Shown here in pieces: positions 24,872-34,407 of a stretch of DNA of 45,229 bases. The notes beneath the pieces are model-generated. The model saw only the letters and a program-made list of their open reading frames with translations, ran no database searches and was not told where the DNA came from. Position 1 is the stretch's first letter, and the number at the start of each line of letters is the position of its first letter. Origin of the DNA: Candidatus Cloacimonadota bacterium. Its GTDB lineage: Bacteria > Cloacimonadota > Cloacimonadia > Cloacimonadales > TCS61. The position numbers and the translations under genes were made by a program. The DNA is taken from contig JAUXIJ010000018.1 in assembly GCA_030621085.1 (NCBI GenBank), forward strand, positions 1-45,229, in the 5' to 3' direction.

Positions 24872-25420
24872 ATGTTTCAAGCGTTGTCGAGTAAAATAAT
24901 AACAGGTTTTATTTCGTTGAGTATGATGCTTTTGTCTTCATATGAAGGAAATCATGCCAGATTTTCAGATATTAACTATTCTTTCCTTGGAGATAAAATT
25001 TTCATCACTGTACAGCTTGAAGGAGCCTTTGAAAATGATTTCGAAGAGATCTTTAAATCCGGGCAGCAGATTGATATTTATTTTAATATTGAATTTAAAA
25101 ACGGGTCAAATGTAATATTTAGTGATGAATTTGTGCATTCGGTTATTTTCGATCCCCTCTCTCAATTTTTCAATATTACACTTGAAGAACAAAAAGAAAA
25201 TTTCACTACAGACTCCTATCAACAACTTATAGAAAAAATATCACATATCGAATATGCTTATGAGAATAATGAATTGGACAATGTAGTTGTTTCGCTTGAA
25301 TCATCATTAAAAAAGATAAGGCTTCAATCAACGAAAAAGAAATACGATTTGATGATGCTCTGGAATTTCAAAAAACCAAAGACTGAAAAACATTGCCGGA
25401 AAGCTGATCATGAATCTTAG
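24872..25420 (+). CDS. DUF4390-like exported protein, two-component accessory
   Basis: A 182-residue protein with an N-terminal hydrophobic segment (residues 6-24) and a beta-rich middle ('DINYSFLGDKIFITVQLEG', 'QQIDIYFNIEFKN'). In several bacteria a small DUF4390 protein stands directly before an NtrY-like kinase and an NtrC-like regulator, and this gene has the same position and size. I infer DUF4390 from context and general pattern; the sequence match is weak. It overlaps the kinase gene by 11 bases. Possible role: periplasmic input to the kinase. Confidence 0.55.
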   Translation: MFQALSSKIITGFISLSMMLLSSYEGNHARFSDINYSFLGDKIFITVQLEGAFENDFEEIFKSGQQIDIYFNIEFKNGSNVIFSDEFVHSVIFDPLSQFFNITLEEQKENFTTDSYQQLIEKISHIEYAYENNELDNVVVSLESSLKKIRLQSTKKKYDLMMLWNFKKPKTEKHCRKADHES

Positions 25421-26561
25421 AATTGGTCTTCGAGGAATTGTTATTGTACTTTTCCTTGCTTTATACCTAACCAGCCTGATAATTATTAATGCTTTTTTTA
25501 TTGAGAAACACAAACAATCGAGTGAAGCGTTCCAATCTTTGAAATTTGACGAATCGCTTCTTTCTCTTACATTTCAAACCAGGCAAGACAGCATTGAAGC
25601 ACGCAGACTTTTAAATAAATTCAATACCAGCCAGGCAGCATCTGAAATGATCCGTCATGAAGCACAGATATATTCCTCGGTTTTTCTTTTTCTGTTGATG
25701 ATCCTATCTGCTTTTATTTTTATATTTGTTTTTTATAAAGCTACAAAACCACTCAAAGAATTGCAGTCTGCCACTGCCAAAATTCGTAAGGGTGATTTTT
25801 CGGTTCAACTCCCCGAAACAGGAATAAAAGAGATCAAAGAACTGAAACAATCTTTCAACAGCATGTCTCGAGAACTTATAAACATTCAGAAAAAACTGGT
25901 TCAAGCTGAAAAGGAAATGTTATGGAAAGAACTCTCACGCATTCTTGCTCACGAAATAAAAAATCCCCTCACCCCCATTCAACTTTCAATTCAGAGACTG
26001 GAAGAAAAATACAACGAAAATCCAGAAAAATTTAAGGAAATTTTCCCTGAAGCAGTAAAAATAATAAACCAGGAAATTGGTAATCTGCAAAACCTTGCCC
26101 GTTCTTTTTCTAATTTTGCCAAAAGCATCGAACCTGAATTTTCACAATTCAATCCAGCAAATTTCATTAAAGAGATAATCAATTCTTATCAACACAAATA
26201 TAACATCAAATTAGTAGTAGAAGACAGTGTTAAAATAAATTTTGACCGTACACATTTTTATCAGATCATTACAAACCTGGTTCAAAATGCCATCGATGCA
26301 TCGCAAGAAACAGAAGAAATCCTTATTCGTGTTTTTTACAGGGATAAAGCTGCAGTAATTCAAATTATTGATAATGGCTCCGGCATCTCAAAAGAGAATA
26401 TATCCAGGATTTTCGAACCGTATTATACGAATAAGAAAAAAGGAACCGGGCTGGGACTTGCACTTGTAAAAAAACTGGTTGACCTGAATAATGCGGAAAT
26501 AAATGTTACAAGCCAAATTGGAAAAGGTAGTACTTTTGAAATAAATTTTAGGAATGTTTAA
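25410..26561 (+). CDS. NtrY-like sensor histidine kinase
   Basis: A 383-residue membrane kinase. TM1 lies at about 8-30 and TM2 at 90-110 with a short periplasmic region between, then HAMP (111-165), HisKA with the phosphorylated His181 in 'ILAHEIKNPLTPIQL', and HATPase_c with the N box ('QIITNLVQNAIDAS'), G1 'IIDNGSGI' and G2 'GTGLGLALVKKL'. The 'HEIKNPLTPI' form is typical of NtrY/NtrB-like kinases. It is coupled to the gene before and 26 bases from the sigma-54 regulator after it; they form one system. Confidence 0.93.
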   Translation: MNLRIGLRGIVIVLFLALYLTSLIIINAFFIEKHKQSSEAFQSLKFDESLLSLTFQTRQDSIEARRLLNKFNTSQAASEMIRHEAQIYSSVFLFLLMILSAFIFIFVFYKATKPLKELQSATAKIRKGDFSVQLPETGIKEIKELKQSFNSMSRELINIQKKLVQAEKEMLWKELSRILAHEIKNPLTPIQLSIQRLEEKYNENPEKFKEIFPEAVKIINQEIGNLQNLARSFSNFAKSIEPEFSQFNPANFIKEIINSYQHKYNIKLVVEDSVKINFDRTHFYQIITNLVQNAIDASQETEEILIRVFYRDKAAVIQIIDNGSGISKENISRIFEPYYTNKKKGTGLGLALVKKLVDLNNAEINVTSQIGKGSTFEINFRNV

Positions 26562-26587
26562 AGTGGGTTTGAAGTAATGGAGATGAA

Positions 26588-27928
26588 ATGAGAATATTGA
26601 TCGTTGATGACGAAATGAACATCTGCTTTACACTTAAAAACATTCTGCAGGACGAAGGACATATCTGCGAATACACTATTAAAAGCAATAAAGTGATGAA
26701 CCTCTTTGAATCTTTTAATCCCGATGTGGTGCTTCTGGATGTTCGCTTGGATGGAGCTAACGGTTTGGACATACTACAAAAAATGAAAGATAAGAATTCC
26801 CAATCCACCGTTATCATGATCTCGGGACACAGCGGTATAAAAGAAGCAGTAAGTGCAATAAAACTTGGTGCGTACGACTTCTTGGAAAAACCACTCAGTC
26901 TTACAAAAGTAAAGGTCATCGTTAATAAAGCTTATGAGTTCCAAACACTCTCCAGAAATTATAATAACCTCAAAACTACCGTAGATGAACAATATCAGAT
27001 CGTGGGAGAAAGTAAACCTATTAAAGAAATGCTCATGTTAGTACAAAAAATAGCCTCCAGCGACTCTAAAGTTCTTATAAGGGGTGAAAGTGGTACTGGT
27101 AAAGAATTGGTCGCTTACGCGGTTCATAGCGGCAGCAAAAGAAGAGAAAAACCTTTTATTAAATTTAATTCTGCTGCCATTCCCAATGAACTGGTAGAGA
27201 GTGAGCTTTTCGGTCATGAAAAAGGAGCTTTTACTGGTGCTCACAAAAGTAAAGAAGGAAAGATAGAACAAGCAGACGGCGGTACGCTTTTTCTGGATGA
27301 GATTGGTGATATGAGCTTGAATGCCCAGGCTAAGATCCTCAGAGTAATTCAAGAAGGTGAATTTGAAAGAGTTGGTGGCAACAAAACCCAGAAGATCGAT
27401 ATACGCTTAATTGCCGCTACACATAAAAACCTGGAAGAATTGGTTGAACAGGGAAATTTCCGTGAAGACCTATATTACAGATTAAACGTAATTCCCATTA
27501 CCACCCCTCCCTTGCGTGAACATCCGTCAGACATTCCATTGTTGATAGAACATTACTCAATTTATTTTTCCAACGACCTGAAGATCCCATTGAAAACATT
27601 CTCACCTGCCTGCATAAATGAACTGCAATCGTGGGAATTCAAAGGAAATGTACGAGAACTGCGAAACTTTATTGAAAGAATATACATCCTGGTAGATAAA
27701 GAAATAATAGAACCCGAAGATATTGTTATTCTTACCCAGGAACCACAGAAAACAGATTTCTGGAATCAAACACTTTCCTATAAAGATAAAAAAAGAGAAT
27801 TTGAAATGAAATATTTGAGTACTCAATTGAAACTTAATAATGGAAATCTTACCAATACTGCAAAAGTATTGAATCTGCAGATCAGCAATTTATCTCGTAA
27901 AATTAAAGAATTAGAAATAAAATATTAA
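26588..27928 (+). CDS. NtrC-family sigma-54-dependent response regulator
   Basis: A 446-residue regulator. Receiver domain (1-120) with phospho-acceptor Asp51 (VVLLDVRLDG) and Lys in 'FLEKPLS'. Central AAA+ domain: Walker A 'GESGTGKE', the sigma-54 contact loop 'GAFTGA', Walker B 'GGTLFLDEIGDM'. C-terminal Fis-type helix-turn-helix ('GNLTNTAKVLNLQISNLSRKI'). It needs RpoN-type promoters; the one at 23548 is the nearest candidate target. rpoN itself is not in the window. Confidence 0.96.
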   Translation: MRILIVDDEMNICFTLKNILQDEGHICEYTIKSNKVMNLFESFNPDVVLLDVRLDGANGLDILQKMKDKNSQSTVIMISGHSGIKEAVSAIKLGAYDFLEKPLSLTKVKVIVNKAYEFQTLSRNYNNLKTTVDEQYQIVGESKPIKEMLMLVQKIASSDSKVLIRGESGTGKELVAYAVHSGSKRREKPFIKFNSAAIPNELVESELFGHEKGAFTGAHKSKEGKIEQADGGTLFLDEIGDMSLNAQAKILRVIQEGEFERVGGNKTQKIDIRLIAATHKNLEELVEQGNFREDLYYRLNVIPITTPPLREHPSDIPLLIEHYSIYFSNDLKIPLKTFSPACINELQSWEFKGNVRELRNFIERIYILVDKEIIEPEDIVILTQEPQKTDFWNQTLSYKDKKREFEMKYLSTQLKLNNGNLTNTAKVLNLQISNLSRKIKELEIKY

Positions 27929-27942
27929 TCCGGCTTTTTTGA

Positions 27943-27958
27943 ACCACTCGTGAGTGGT
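27943..27958. repeat. Short hairpin between the regulator gene and sppA
   Basis: ACCACT-CGTG-AGTGGT forms a 6-base stem with a 4-base loop. It has no T-run on the plus strand and lies 14 bases after the regulator stop. It may be dispersed repeat debris or an RNA-stability element. Confidence 0.4.
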
Positions 27959-27985
27959 CAGATATGGCGGGATAAAGGAGAAAAA

Positions 27986-29722
27986 ATGAAAGGAAAATGG
28001 TTCGCATTTGGTTGTTTAACATCGGTCGTCATTATTATTATTATGATATTCTCGACTTTCAATATCATCGGGGTTATGAGTAAAAGCATGGGAAAGAAAA
28101 AGCAGTTAAAAGTGATCTTACCCGGTTCTTATCTTCATGTTAAACTAACAGGTGAAATAGTAGAATACAACGAGTTCAGCGAGAGCTTCTTTGGAGAGGA
28201 TGCTATCGGTACACATTCAATTATTCAAAAGATAAACAAAGCATCTTATGATAAGAACATCAAGGGTATTATCCTGGAACCGCAGTGGATGTCTTGCGGA
28301 ATGGCAAGCATAAACGAAATAATGGAAGCAATAAAGCATTTCAAGAGTTCCGGTAAAAAAGTATTTGCCCATTTCAATATGGCTGGCAATAGAGATTACA
28401 TCCTTGCTTCCATTGCTGATTCAATTTACCTGAACCCTTCTGCATCCGGTGGATTATTTCTTACAGGAGTTGGCGGAAGTGTTCTTTTCTATAAAGATCT
28501 TCTAGATAAGATAGGTATAGAAATGAAGGTGATCCATGCTGGAAAATATAAAGGAGCTGGCGAGAATTTCTCCAGATCGAGCTTCTCTAAACCTGTAAAA
28601 GATAATTTGGATAAATTATTTACGACTGTTTATGATAAAATGATAGCAATGATCGCAGAAAACAGGGATCTATCCATCGAGCAAATAAAAAATATTTATG
28701 AGAACAGAAAAGAAATATTCATTTCCGGAGAAAAAGCCCTTGAATATAACCTGGTCGACCAGCTTTGTTTTAGAGAAGATCTATTCAAAGAACTGGGAAT
28801 AAAGCAGAATCGACTTGTTTCATTGAAAAGCTACAAATTATCTTCCAGAAGTAAAGAAAAAGAACGAATTGCAGTGATATATGCGCAAGGAGTGATCGCC
28901 CCGTCAAATTCGTTCTATACTGCACAAAATCTTTCTGCTTCAAAAATAGATGAAACACTGGATAAACTGGAAACAGATAAGTCTATTAAAGCTGTGGTAC
29001 TACGGGTGAACAGTCCCGGTGGCAGTGCTCTGGAATCTGAAATAATTCTGAACAGAATTAAGCAATTGAGAAGTGTGAAGCCGATTATAATTTCGATGAG
29101 TAATGTTGCAGCATCTGGAGGTTATTATATTTCTGCAGAATCAGATTATACTTATGCAGATCCATTCACAATAACAGGTTCAATCGGAGTGGTGGCAATG
29201 ATACCGAACATCAGTAAATTATCAAAAAATATTGGTCTTAATTCCGAACAGATAAATAAGGGAAAATATTCCGATCTATTTAATCCATACAGAGAACCAG
29301 ATGCTGAAGAATATGAAGCATTGAAAAAAGATATTGAAGAGACCTATATCGAATTCAAAACCCGTGTTGCCGATGGGCGGGAAATGACGCTCGAGGATGT
29401 GGAATTACTCGCACAGGGTCAAGTATGGAGCAGTGAAGATGCATTGGATAAAGATCTGATTGATGGTGTGGGAATGTTGAACGATGCTATAATAAAAGCT
29501 GCGGAAATAGCAGGAATAACCGAGTATTCAGTTCATTTCTACCCGAAGAAGAAAAGCATTTTTGAAGAATTCCTGAAAGACAAATTTGATATCGATGTAG
29601 CTACTGAACTTCTAAAAAGTGATATTACAAAAGAGATTGGATTGGATAGATCTTTATTGTTTTATAAGAACATCAGGAACGATCCAGTTCAGGCAATAAT
29701 GCCTTTTGAAACCGAATTGTAA
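27986..29722 (+). CDS. sppA: Signal peptide peptidase SppA, long (67K) form
   Basis: SppA is a membrane-bound Ser/Lys peptidase that degrades cleaved signal peptides. The 578-residue product has a TM anchor near residues 8-30 and two ClpP-like (S49) halves. The catalytic Lys lies in the first half ('HAGKYKGAGENFSR', Lys189) and the nucleophilic Ser in the second ('SNVAASGGYYIS', Ser377), as in E. coli SppA. The frame is open from a GTG at 27950, but GGAG five bases before the ATG at 27986 and the hairpin overlapping the longer start favour 27986. Confidence 0.93.
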   Translation: MKGKWFAFGCLTSVVIIIIMIFSTFNIIGVMSKSMGKKKQLKVILPGSYLHVKLTGEIVEYNEFSESFFGEDAIGTHSIIQKINKASYDKNIKGIILEPQWMSCGMASINEIMEAIKHFKSSGKKVFAHFNMAGNRDYILASIADSIYLNPSASGGLFLTGVGGSVLFYKDLLDKIGIEMKVIHAGKYKGAGENFSRSSFSKPVKDNLDKLFTTVYDKMIAMIAENRDLSIEQIKNIYENRKEIFISGEKALEYNLVDQLCFREDLFKELGIKQNRLVSLKSYKLSSRSKEKERIAVIYAQGVIAPSNSFYTAQNLSASKIDETLDKLETDKSIKAVVLRVNSPGGSALESEIILNRIKQLRSVKPIIISMSNVAASGGYYISAESDYTYADPFTITGSIGVVAMIPNISKLSKNIGLNSEQINKGKYSDLFNPYREPDAEEYEALKKDIEETYIEFKTRVADGREMTLEDVELLAQGQVWSSEDALDKDLIDGVGMLNDAIIKAAEIAGITEYSVHFYPKKKSIFEEFLKDKFDIDVATELLKSDITKEIGLDRSLLFYKNIRNDPVQAIMPFETEL

Positions 29723-29750
29723 TCTAACTGATAAGTTTAAAAAAATCTTA

Positions 29751-29773
29751 AAAGGCGGGCAACCGCCTTTTTT
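29751..29773 (+). terminator. Intrinsic terminator after sppA
   Basis: AAAGGCGG-GCAA-CCGCCTTT is a perfect 8-base stem that continues into a T-run (CCTTTTTT). It ends the regulator-sppA transcription unit. Confidence 0.9.
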
Positions 29774-29875
29774 AATTTTATGAACAAACAAACCATAAAA
29801 TTCTTGACTTCTATACTACTATTAAAAATTTGCATGACGTAATATAAATTATATAATTTAAATAATGGAGGAAAG

Positions 29876-31024
29876 ATGAAAAGAAATTTGAAATTTTTTG
29901 TAACATTGATTGTTTTGTTTGTATTAAGCGGAAGTTTATTTGCTGCTTCTCAGGAACTTACTGCAGATGGTAAAAAGAACCTTCGTTCTGCAAATATGCA
30001 CCTCGGTGGAGAGCGATATGAAAAAGCACTTCCCCTTTACGAATCTGTTCTAGAAGAGAATCCTCATCATGTTATTGCGCTGGAAAAAGCTGGCAGTATC
30101 TATTACAATATTAAAAAGGACTATCTGAAAGCCCGAAGTATGTTCATTATTGCAATTCAGGAAATTAATGATATCTATGCAGAATATGAAGAACTACAGA
30201 AAACAGATGAGAAAGCTGCAGAGAAGTTTTACAAAAAGCAGATTAAAAAAGCAAAACTGGATAAGATACTTGAACAATTAGAACAGTTCAAGGATAGTTG
30301 CTTTATTCAACTTATAAACGCTGGAAAAGTTAAATTGAATGAGGAAGATTACAACGGTGCGATACAAATATTTGCAGAAATAATAGAAGTAATTCCCGAT
30401 AGTACAATTTCTTACAGATTGATGGCTTTGAGTTATGAAAAACTGGAAGATACTGAAAACTTTATTAAATATTTTGTTAAAACTGCAGAACTTGATCCAA
30501 CTGATATCATAGCGCGACAGAAATTAGCAAATTATTACTTTAATACTAAACAATACGAAGAAGCGGGAAATATGTTCATGGAAGCTGCAGAATTGGAACC
30601 GGAAAATCCCGATAACTTCTATAATGCTGGTTTAGCGTTCATGAATTCTAAAAAAGATTCATTGGCTTTTAATGCATTTATCGAGTCAAATGAATTAAGT
30701 CCTGCCAATATGGATATACTTGTTACTCTCAGCAATATTGCTCTTAAAATGGATAACAATGAAGAATCTACAAGATACTTGCAGGAAGCTGTAGATCTGG
30801 ACAAGGAAGATGGAAAAGTAGATAATCCGGATTATGTTACTACATTGTGTTATAAGCTTTATGGGTTAAAGAAATTTGATGAACTTCTGAAATACGCAGA
30901 ACTCTGGTTTGAAACAGATCCTTTATCAAAGGAAGCAATTCAGATGTTATATAATGCTGCCAGAGAGTTGAACAATAAAGAATTGATGTCAAAATACGAG
31001 AAAATATATAAACAAATGGAATAA
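29876..31024 (+). CDS. Exported TPR-repeat protein
   Basis: A 382-residue protein with a Sec signal peptide (hydrophobic run then 'LSGSLFAAS'). At least five TPR units follow ('ALPLYESVLEENPHHVIALEKA', given here only in part: ENPHHVIALEKAGSIYY; 'YRLMALSYEKLEDTENF'; 'RQKLANYYFNTKQYEEA'; 'NFYNAGLAFMNSKKDSLAF'). It is likely a periplasmic scaffold. GGAGG stands before the ATG. A TTGACT box at 29804-29809 may belong to its promoter. Single gene, followed 9 bases later by a tRNA gene. Function unknown. Confidence 0.82.
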   Translation: MKRNLKFFVTLIVLFVLSGSLFAASQELTADGKKNLRSANMHLGGERYEKALPLYESVLEENPHHVIALEKAGSIYYNIKKDYLKARSMFIIAIQEINDIYAEYEELQKTDEKAAEKFYKKQIKKAKLDKILEQLEQFKDSCFIQLINAGKVKLNEEDYNGAIQIFAEIIEVIPDSTISYRLMALSYEKLEDTENFIKYFVKTAELDPTDIIARQKLANYYFNTKQYEEAGNMFMEAAELEPENPDNFYNAGLAFMNSKKDSLAFNAFIESNELSPANMDILVTLSNIALKMDNNEESTRYLQEAVDLDKEDGKVDNPDYVTTLCYKLYGLKKFDELLKYAELWFETDPLSKEAIQMLYNAARELNNKELMSKYEKIYKQME

Positions 31025-31033
31025 TTTTTTAGT

Positions 31034-31120
31034 GCGAAAGTGGCGGAGTTGGTAGACGCGCTGGATTTAGGATCCAGTGGGAGAGATCCTGTAGGGGTTC
31101 GAGTCCCCTCTTTCGCACCA
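31034..31120 (+). tRNA. tRNA-Leu (anticodon UAG)
   Basis: The acceptor arms GCGAAAG and CTTTCGC pair perfectly, with a discriminator A and an encoded CCA end. The anticodon stem CTGGA/TCCAG encloses the loop TTTAGGA with anticodon TAG. The long variable arm (GGGAGAGATCCTGT) marks a class II tRNA, and GGTTCGAGTCC is the T-arm. It lies between the TPR gene and tig and may be cotranscribed with either. Confidence 0.97.
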
Positions 31121-31149
31121 TCCTGCATTAATTCACAAAAGGAGAATAA

Positions 31150-32445
31150 GTGAAAATCGAGATCAAAGATATTAGCGAAAGCATCAAAGAATTAAATATT
31201 ACTATCGATGCAGATGAAGCATTGAAAGAATACAATAAGGTGCTGCATAAATTTAAAAATTATGTTGTTATTCCCGGTTTCCGTAAAGGTAAAGCACCCG
31301 TTGCCATGATTGAAAAAAACTATGGTGAGCATGCTAAAGAAGAATTTTTTAATCAGAAATTAGGTGACTATTACAAAGCTGCGATAGATGAAAAAGAGCT
31401 GAAACCTGTAAACCAGGGTGAAGCCACCAAAGTAGAATGGGAAAAAGGTAAAGAACTGATAGCAACTTTTAAGTATGAAGTGTTACCCGAAATTACGGTA
31501 GAGAAATACAAAGAACTGAAAATTCCATACGAAGAAACTAAATTCAAGAAAGATATGATTGATGCAACTATCGAGGATTTCCGGCTCAGGATGGCAAATG
31601 AGATAACTCCTGAAACTTCTGAAGAAGGTGATATCATTAAAGCTACAATCAAATTCCTGGATGACAACAGCGAAGTTACAAAAGAGATAGAAAGAGAGTT
31701 TACGCTGGGAGCTAATTCATATTCAAAGCCTTTCAATGAGAAACTTACCGATGTTAAAGTGGAAGATGAAGTTAAAACAAAACTTTTCACTAAAACGCAG
31801 GATAGCAGTGACAACGAAATAAGCTCTGACCTTAAAGATAGGAATTTCCTGGTAAAAGTGATATCGATCAAAAGGAAGGAACTGCCCGAATTAAATGATG
31901 ACTTTGCCAAAGACCTGGAGTACGATTCACTCACAGATTTAAGAGAGAAAGTTAGTGAAGAATTAATAACCAGGCTTAAAAAGGAAAATGCAGAGAAAAA
32001 ACGCAATGCTATTATAACTAAACTTATCGAAGAAAACCCTTTTGAAGTTCCTTCTTCCATGATAAAAAAATATGCTGAGAATATGGCAAAACCTTATGTG
32101 GATGCATACAAAATGGAATTGGAGAAAATTCTTCCAATGTATATGGGAATGGCTGAATATAACCTGAAAAGTCATTTCATTCTGGATGAATTGAAAAAGA
32201 TCGAGAAAATAGAAATAACCACCGAAGATAAAGATGAAATTATCAAAGATGCGGCTGACAATCTGAAGATGGAACTTGACAAATACAAAGAAATGTATAA
32301 AAAACAGATCGAGAGTGATGATTTTATGTATGCAGCAGAGGAAAAGAAATTATTGGATCTGCTGGAAATGAAATCGAAATTTGTTCCTTATCCAAAAGAA
32401 AAGGCAGTAAAAACTCAAATTTCAGAAAATGAAAAGGAGAAATAA
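31150..32445 (+). CDS. tig: Trigger factor
   Basis: A ribosome-associated chaperone with peptidyl-prolyl isomerase fold. The 431-residue product has the ribosome-binding domain with the signature loop 'VIPGFRKGKAPVAMIEKNYG' (residues about 38-57), a diverged FKBP-like domain (about 150-240), and a long helical C-terminal domain (250-420). The start is GTG at 31150, with GGAG 5 bases upstream. The stop codon is followed directly by the ATG of clpP, so tig-clpP-clpX is one operon, the classical order. Confidence 0.95.
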   Translation: MKIEIKDISESIKELNITIDADEALKEYNKVLHKFKNYVVIPGFRKGKAPVAMIEKNYGEHAKEEFFNQKLGDYYKAAIDEKELKPVNQGEATKVEWEKGKELIATFKYEVLPEITVEKYKELKIPYEETKFKKDMIDATIEDFRLRMANEITPETSEEGDIIKATIKFLDDNSEVTKEIEREFTLGANSYSKPFNEKLTDVKVEDEVKTKLFTKTQDSSDNEISSDLKDRNFLVKVISIKRKELPELNDDFAKDLEYDSLTDLREKVSEELITRLKKENAEKKRNAIITKLIEENPFEVPSSMIKKYAENMAKPYVDAYKMELEKILPMYMGMAEYNLKSHFILDELKKIEKIEITTEDKDEIIKDAADNLKMELDKYKEMYKKQIESDDFMYAAEEKKLLDLLEMKSKFVPYPKEKAVKTQISENEKEK

Positions 32446-33060
32446 ATGGCTTACGTTCCAATAGTTGTTGAACAGGACGGCAGAACAGAACGAGCATACG
32501 ATATTTATTCCCGTCTTTTGAAAGACAGGATCGTTTTTATGGGTTCTATTATTGATGATACCGTTGCCAATGTTGTTATTGCCCAGCTTTTGCACCTGGA
32601 AGCCGAAGATCCCGACAAAGATATTTATATGTACATAAACAGTCCGGGAGGTTCGGTTTATGCAGGTTTGGCAATATACGATACAATGCAGTATATACGT
32701 CCTGATGTTAGCACTATCTGCATCGGGCAGGCTTTGAGCATGGGTGCATTTCTTCTTACAGCCGGTGCGGAAAATAAACGTTTTACTCTTCCCAACAGCA
32801 GGATTATGATCCATCAACCTCTGGGAGGTGTACAAGGACAAGCCTCAGATATCGAGATTCAGACTAAAGAAATTTTGCTCCTGAAACAAAAGTTAAACAC
32901 ACTTTTGCAAAAACATACAAAACAACCCCTTAAAAAGATAGCAGCAGACTCAGACAGGAATTTCTTTATGAGTGCAATTGAAGCAAAAGAATACGGGCTT
33001 ATCGATGAAGTTATCGAATCCCGTAAAGAATCTATAAAACAAGAAAAAAAGGGAGAGTAA
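32446..33060 (+). CDS. clpP: ATP-dependent Clp protease proteolytic subunit
   Basis: The 204-residue serine protease forms the ClpXP barrel. The catalytic triad is visible: Ser98 in '[10 protein letters not shown]', His123 in 'MIHQPLGG', and Asp170 in 'SDRNFF'. The N terminus '[27 protein letters not shown]' (given as family-typical start, 'YVPIVVEQ' and '[14 protein letters not shown]') is standard with no long propeptide. SD AAGGAG lies inside the end of tig; clpX follows after one base. Confidence 0.97.
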   Translation: MAYVPIVVEQDGRTERAYDIYSRLLKDRIVFMGSIIDDTVANVVIAQLLHLEAEDPDKDIYMYINSPGGSVYAGLAIYDTMQYIRPDVSTICIGQALSMGAFLLTAGAENKRFTLPNSRIMIHQPLGGVQGQASDIEIQTKEILLLKQKLNTLLQKHTKQPLKKIAADSDRNFFMSAIEAKEYGLIDEVIESRKESIKQEKKGE

Positions 33061-33061
33061 T

Positions 33062-34297
33062 GTGGAAGAAAGCAGAATAAACCACTGTTCCTTTTGCGGC
33101 AGAAGCGAAGCGGAAACCAACTATCTCATTAAAGGTATAAATGGTAATATCTGTGATGAATGCATTACGATGTGTTCCACTATTTTAGAATCGGAATTTC
33201 TAAAGAAGGAAATGGATAGCTTTACGCTTCCCACACCGCGTGAAATCCACCAGCAGTTGAATCAATATGTAATTGGACAGGAATCGGCAAAACAGGTTAT
33301 CTCCGTTGCTGTTTACAACCATTATAAAAGAATCTTCAAACAGAAACCGGACGACGAAGTAGAGATCGAGAAGAGTAATATCCTGATGATCGGACCTACC
33401 GGTTCCGGCAAGACCCTCATTGCTCAAACACTGGCTCATATCCTCAAGGTTCCTTTTGCTATTGCCGACGCCACCACACTTACAGAAGCGGGTTATGTGG
33501 GCGAAGATGTAGAAAACATTCTGGTTCGCCTTTTGCAAAATGCCAACTACGATGTAGATAAAGCCGAAAAAGGAATAATCTATATCGATGAGCTGGATAA
33601 GATAGCCCGTAAATCGGAGACTCCCTCGATAACCAGAGATGTATCTGGAGAAGGTGTACAACAGGCGCTGCTTAAAATACTGGAAGGCGCAAAAGTGAAT
33701 ATTCCACCCAAAGGCGGGCGCAAACATCCACAGCAGGAATTCATAGAAATGGATACAAAGAACATTCTCTTTATCACAGGTGGGGCTTTTTTCGGACTGG
33801 AAAAGATAATCCAGACCAGGTTACAGCAAAAGACTGTTGGCTTCGATGCAGATATCATTTCCAAAGAGGATGAAGACAAGAATATCTTTGAAAAGGTCAT
33901 TCCCGATGATATGATAAAATTCGGTATCATACCGGAATTAGTGGGCAGAATGCCCGTGGTAAGCTCTTTACATGAACTGGATGAAGATGCATTAATAGAG
34001 ATCCTTACAAAACCCAAAAACGCTATTTGCAAACAATACAAAAAGCTGTTCGATATAGAAGGCGTTACTCTCGATTTTGGTATCGATGCTTTAAAAGAGA
34101 TTGCACATACAGCCCTTCAACAGAAGATAGGCGCACGCGGGCTTAGAGCTATAATGGAAAAATTTATGCTGGAAATCATGTACAATATTCCGGAAATGAA
34201 CAATATAAAAGAATGCCTTATCTCACGGGATGTAGTGCTTGGAAAAAGCGATCCTACCTTTTCTTATTATGCTAGTACAAAGGATAGAACAGCTTAA
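33062..34297 (+). CDS. clpX: ATP-dependent Clp protease ATPase subunit ClpX
   Basis: An AAA+ unfoldase that feeds ClpP. The 411-residue product has the N-terminal C4 zinc finger (CSFC ... CDEC, residues 9-36), Walker A 'GPTGSGKTL', Walker B '[11 protein letters not shown]', a pore loop '[11 protein letters not shown]', and the C-terminal substrate-contact region '[18 protein letters not shown]'. The ClpP-contact IGF-type loop is represented by 'VGFDADI' nearby. The start is GTG at 33062 after AGGGAG. Last gene of tig-clpP-clpX. Confidence 0.97.
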   Translation: MEESRINHCSFCGRSEAETNYLIKGINGNICDECITMCSTILESEFLKKEMDSFTLPTPREIHQQLNQYVIGQESAKQVISVAVYNHYKRIFKQKPDDEVEIEKSNILMIGPTGSGKTLIAQTLAHILKVPFAIADATTLTEAGYVGEDVENILVRLLQNANYDVDKAEKGIIYIDELDKIARKSETPSITRDVSGEGVQQALLKILEGAKVNIPPKGGRKHPQQEFIEMDTKNILFITGGAFFGLEKIIQTRLQQKTVGFDADIISKEDEDKNIFEKVIPDDMIKFGIIPELVGRMPVVSSLHELDEDALIEILTKPKNAICKQYKKLFDIEGVTLDFGIDALKEIAHTALQQKIGARGLRAIMEKFMLEIMYNIPEMNNIKECLISRDVVLGKSDPTFSYYASTKDRTA

Positions 34298-34313
34298 TCA
34301 CATTACAGACCCT

Positions 34314-34338
34314 CGTTCCCAAAGTCTCTTTGGGAACG
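34314..34338. terminator. Strong symmetric hairpin between convergent genes
   Basis: CGTTCCCAAAG-TCT-CTTTGGGAACG is a perfect 11-base stem with a 3-base loop between clpX (plus) and the kinase gene (minus). There is no T-run, so it is not a standard intrinsic terminator. It may stop transcripts from both sides or be a dispersed 'CGTTCCCA...TGGGAACG' repeat element. A smaller palindrome AAAGCTGAGCTTT follows at 34351-34363. Confidence 0.5.
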
Positions 34339-34407
34339 CAATTGTACGCAAAGCTGAGCTTTACTAATATAGTCACTGTGAAGTGAAACAGTAGATTATA
34401 ACCAACC

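Noticed and set aside
31371..32060. 229-codon antisense frame opposite tig
   Set aside because: Ser/Leu/Phe-rich low-complexity translation mirroring the Lys/Glu-rich trigger factor; no SD and no family resemblance.
34314..34338. Standard rho-independent terminator for clpX
   Set aside because: Perfect stem but no T-run on either side; listed as a symmetric hairpin with low confidence.
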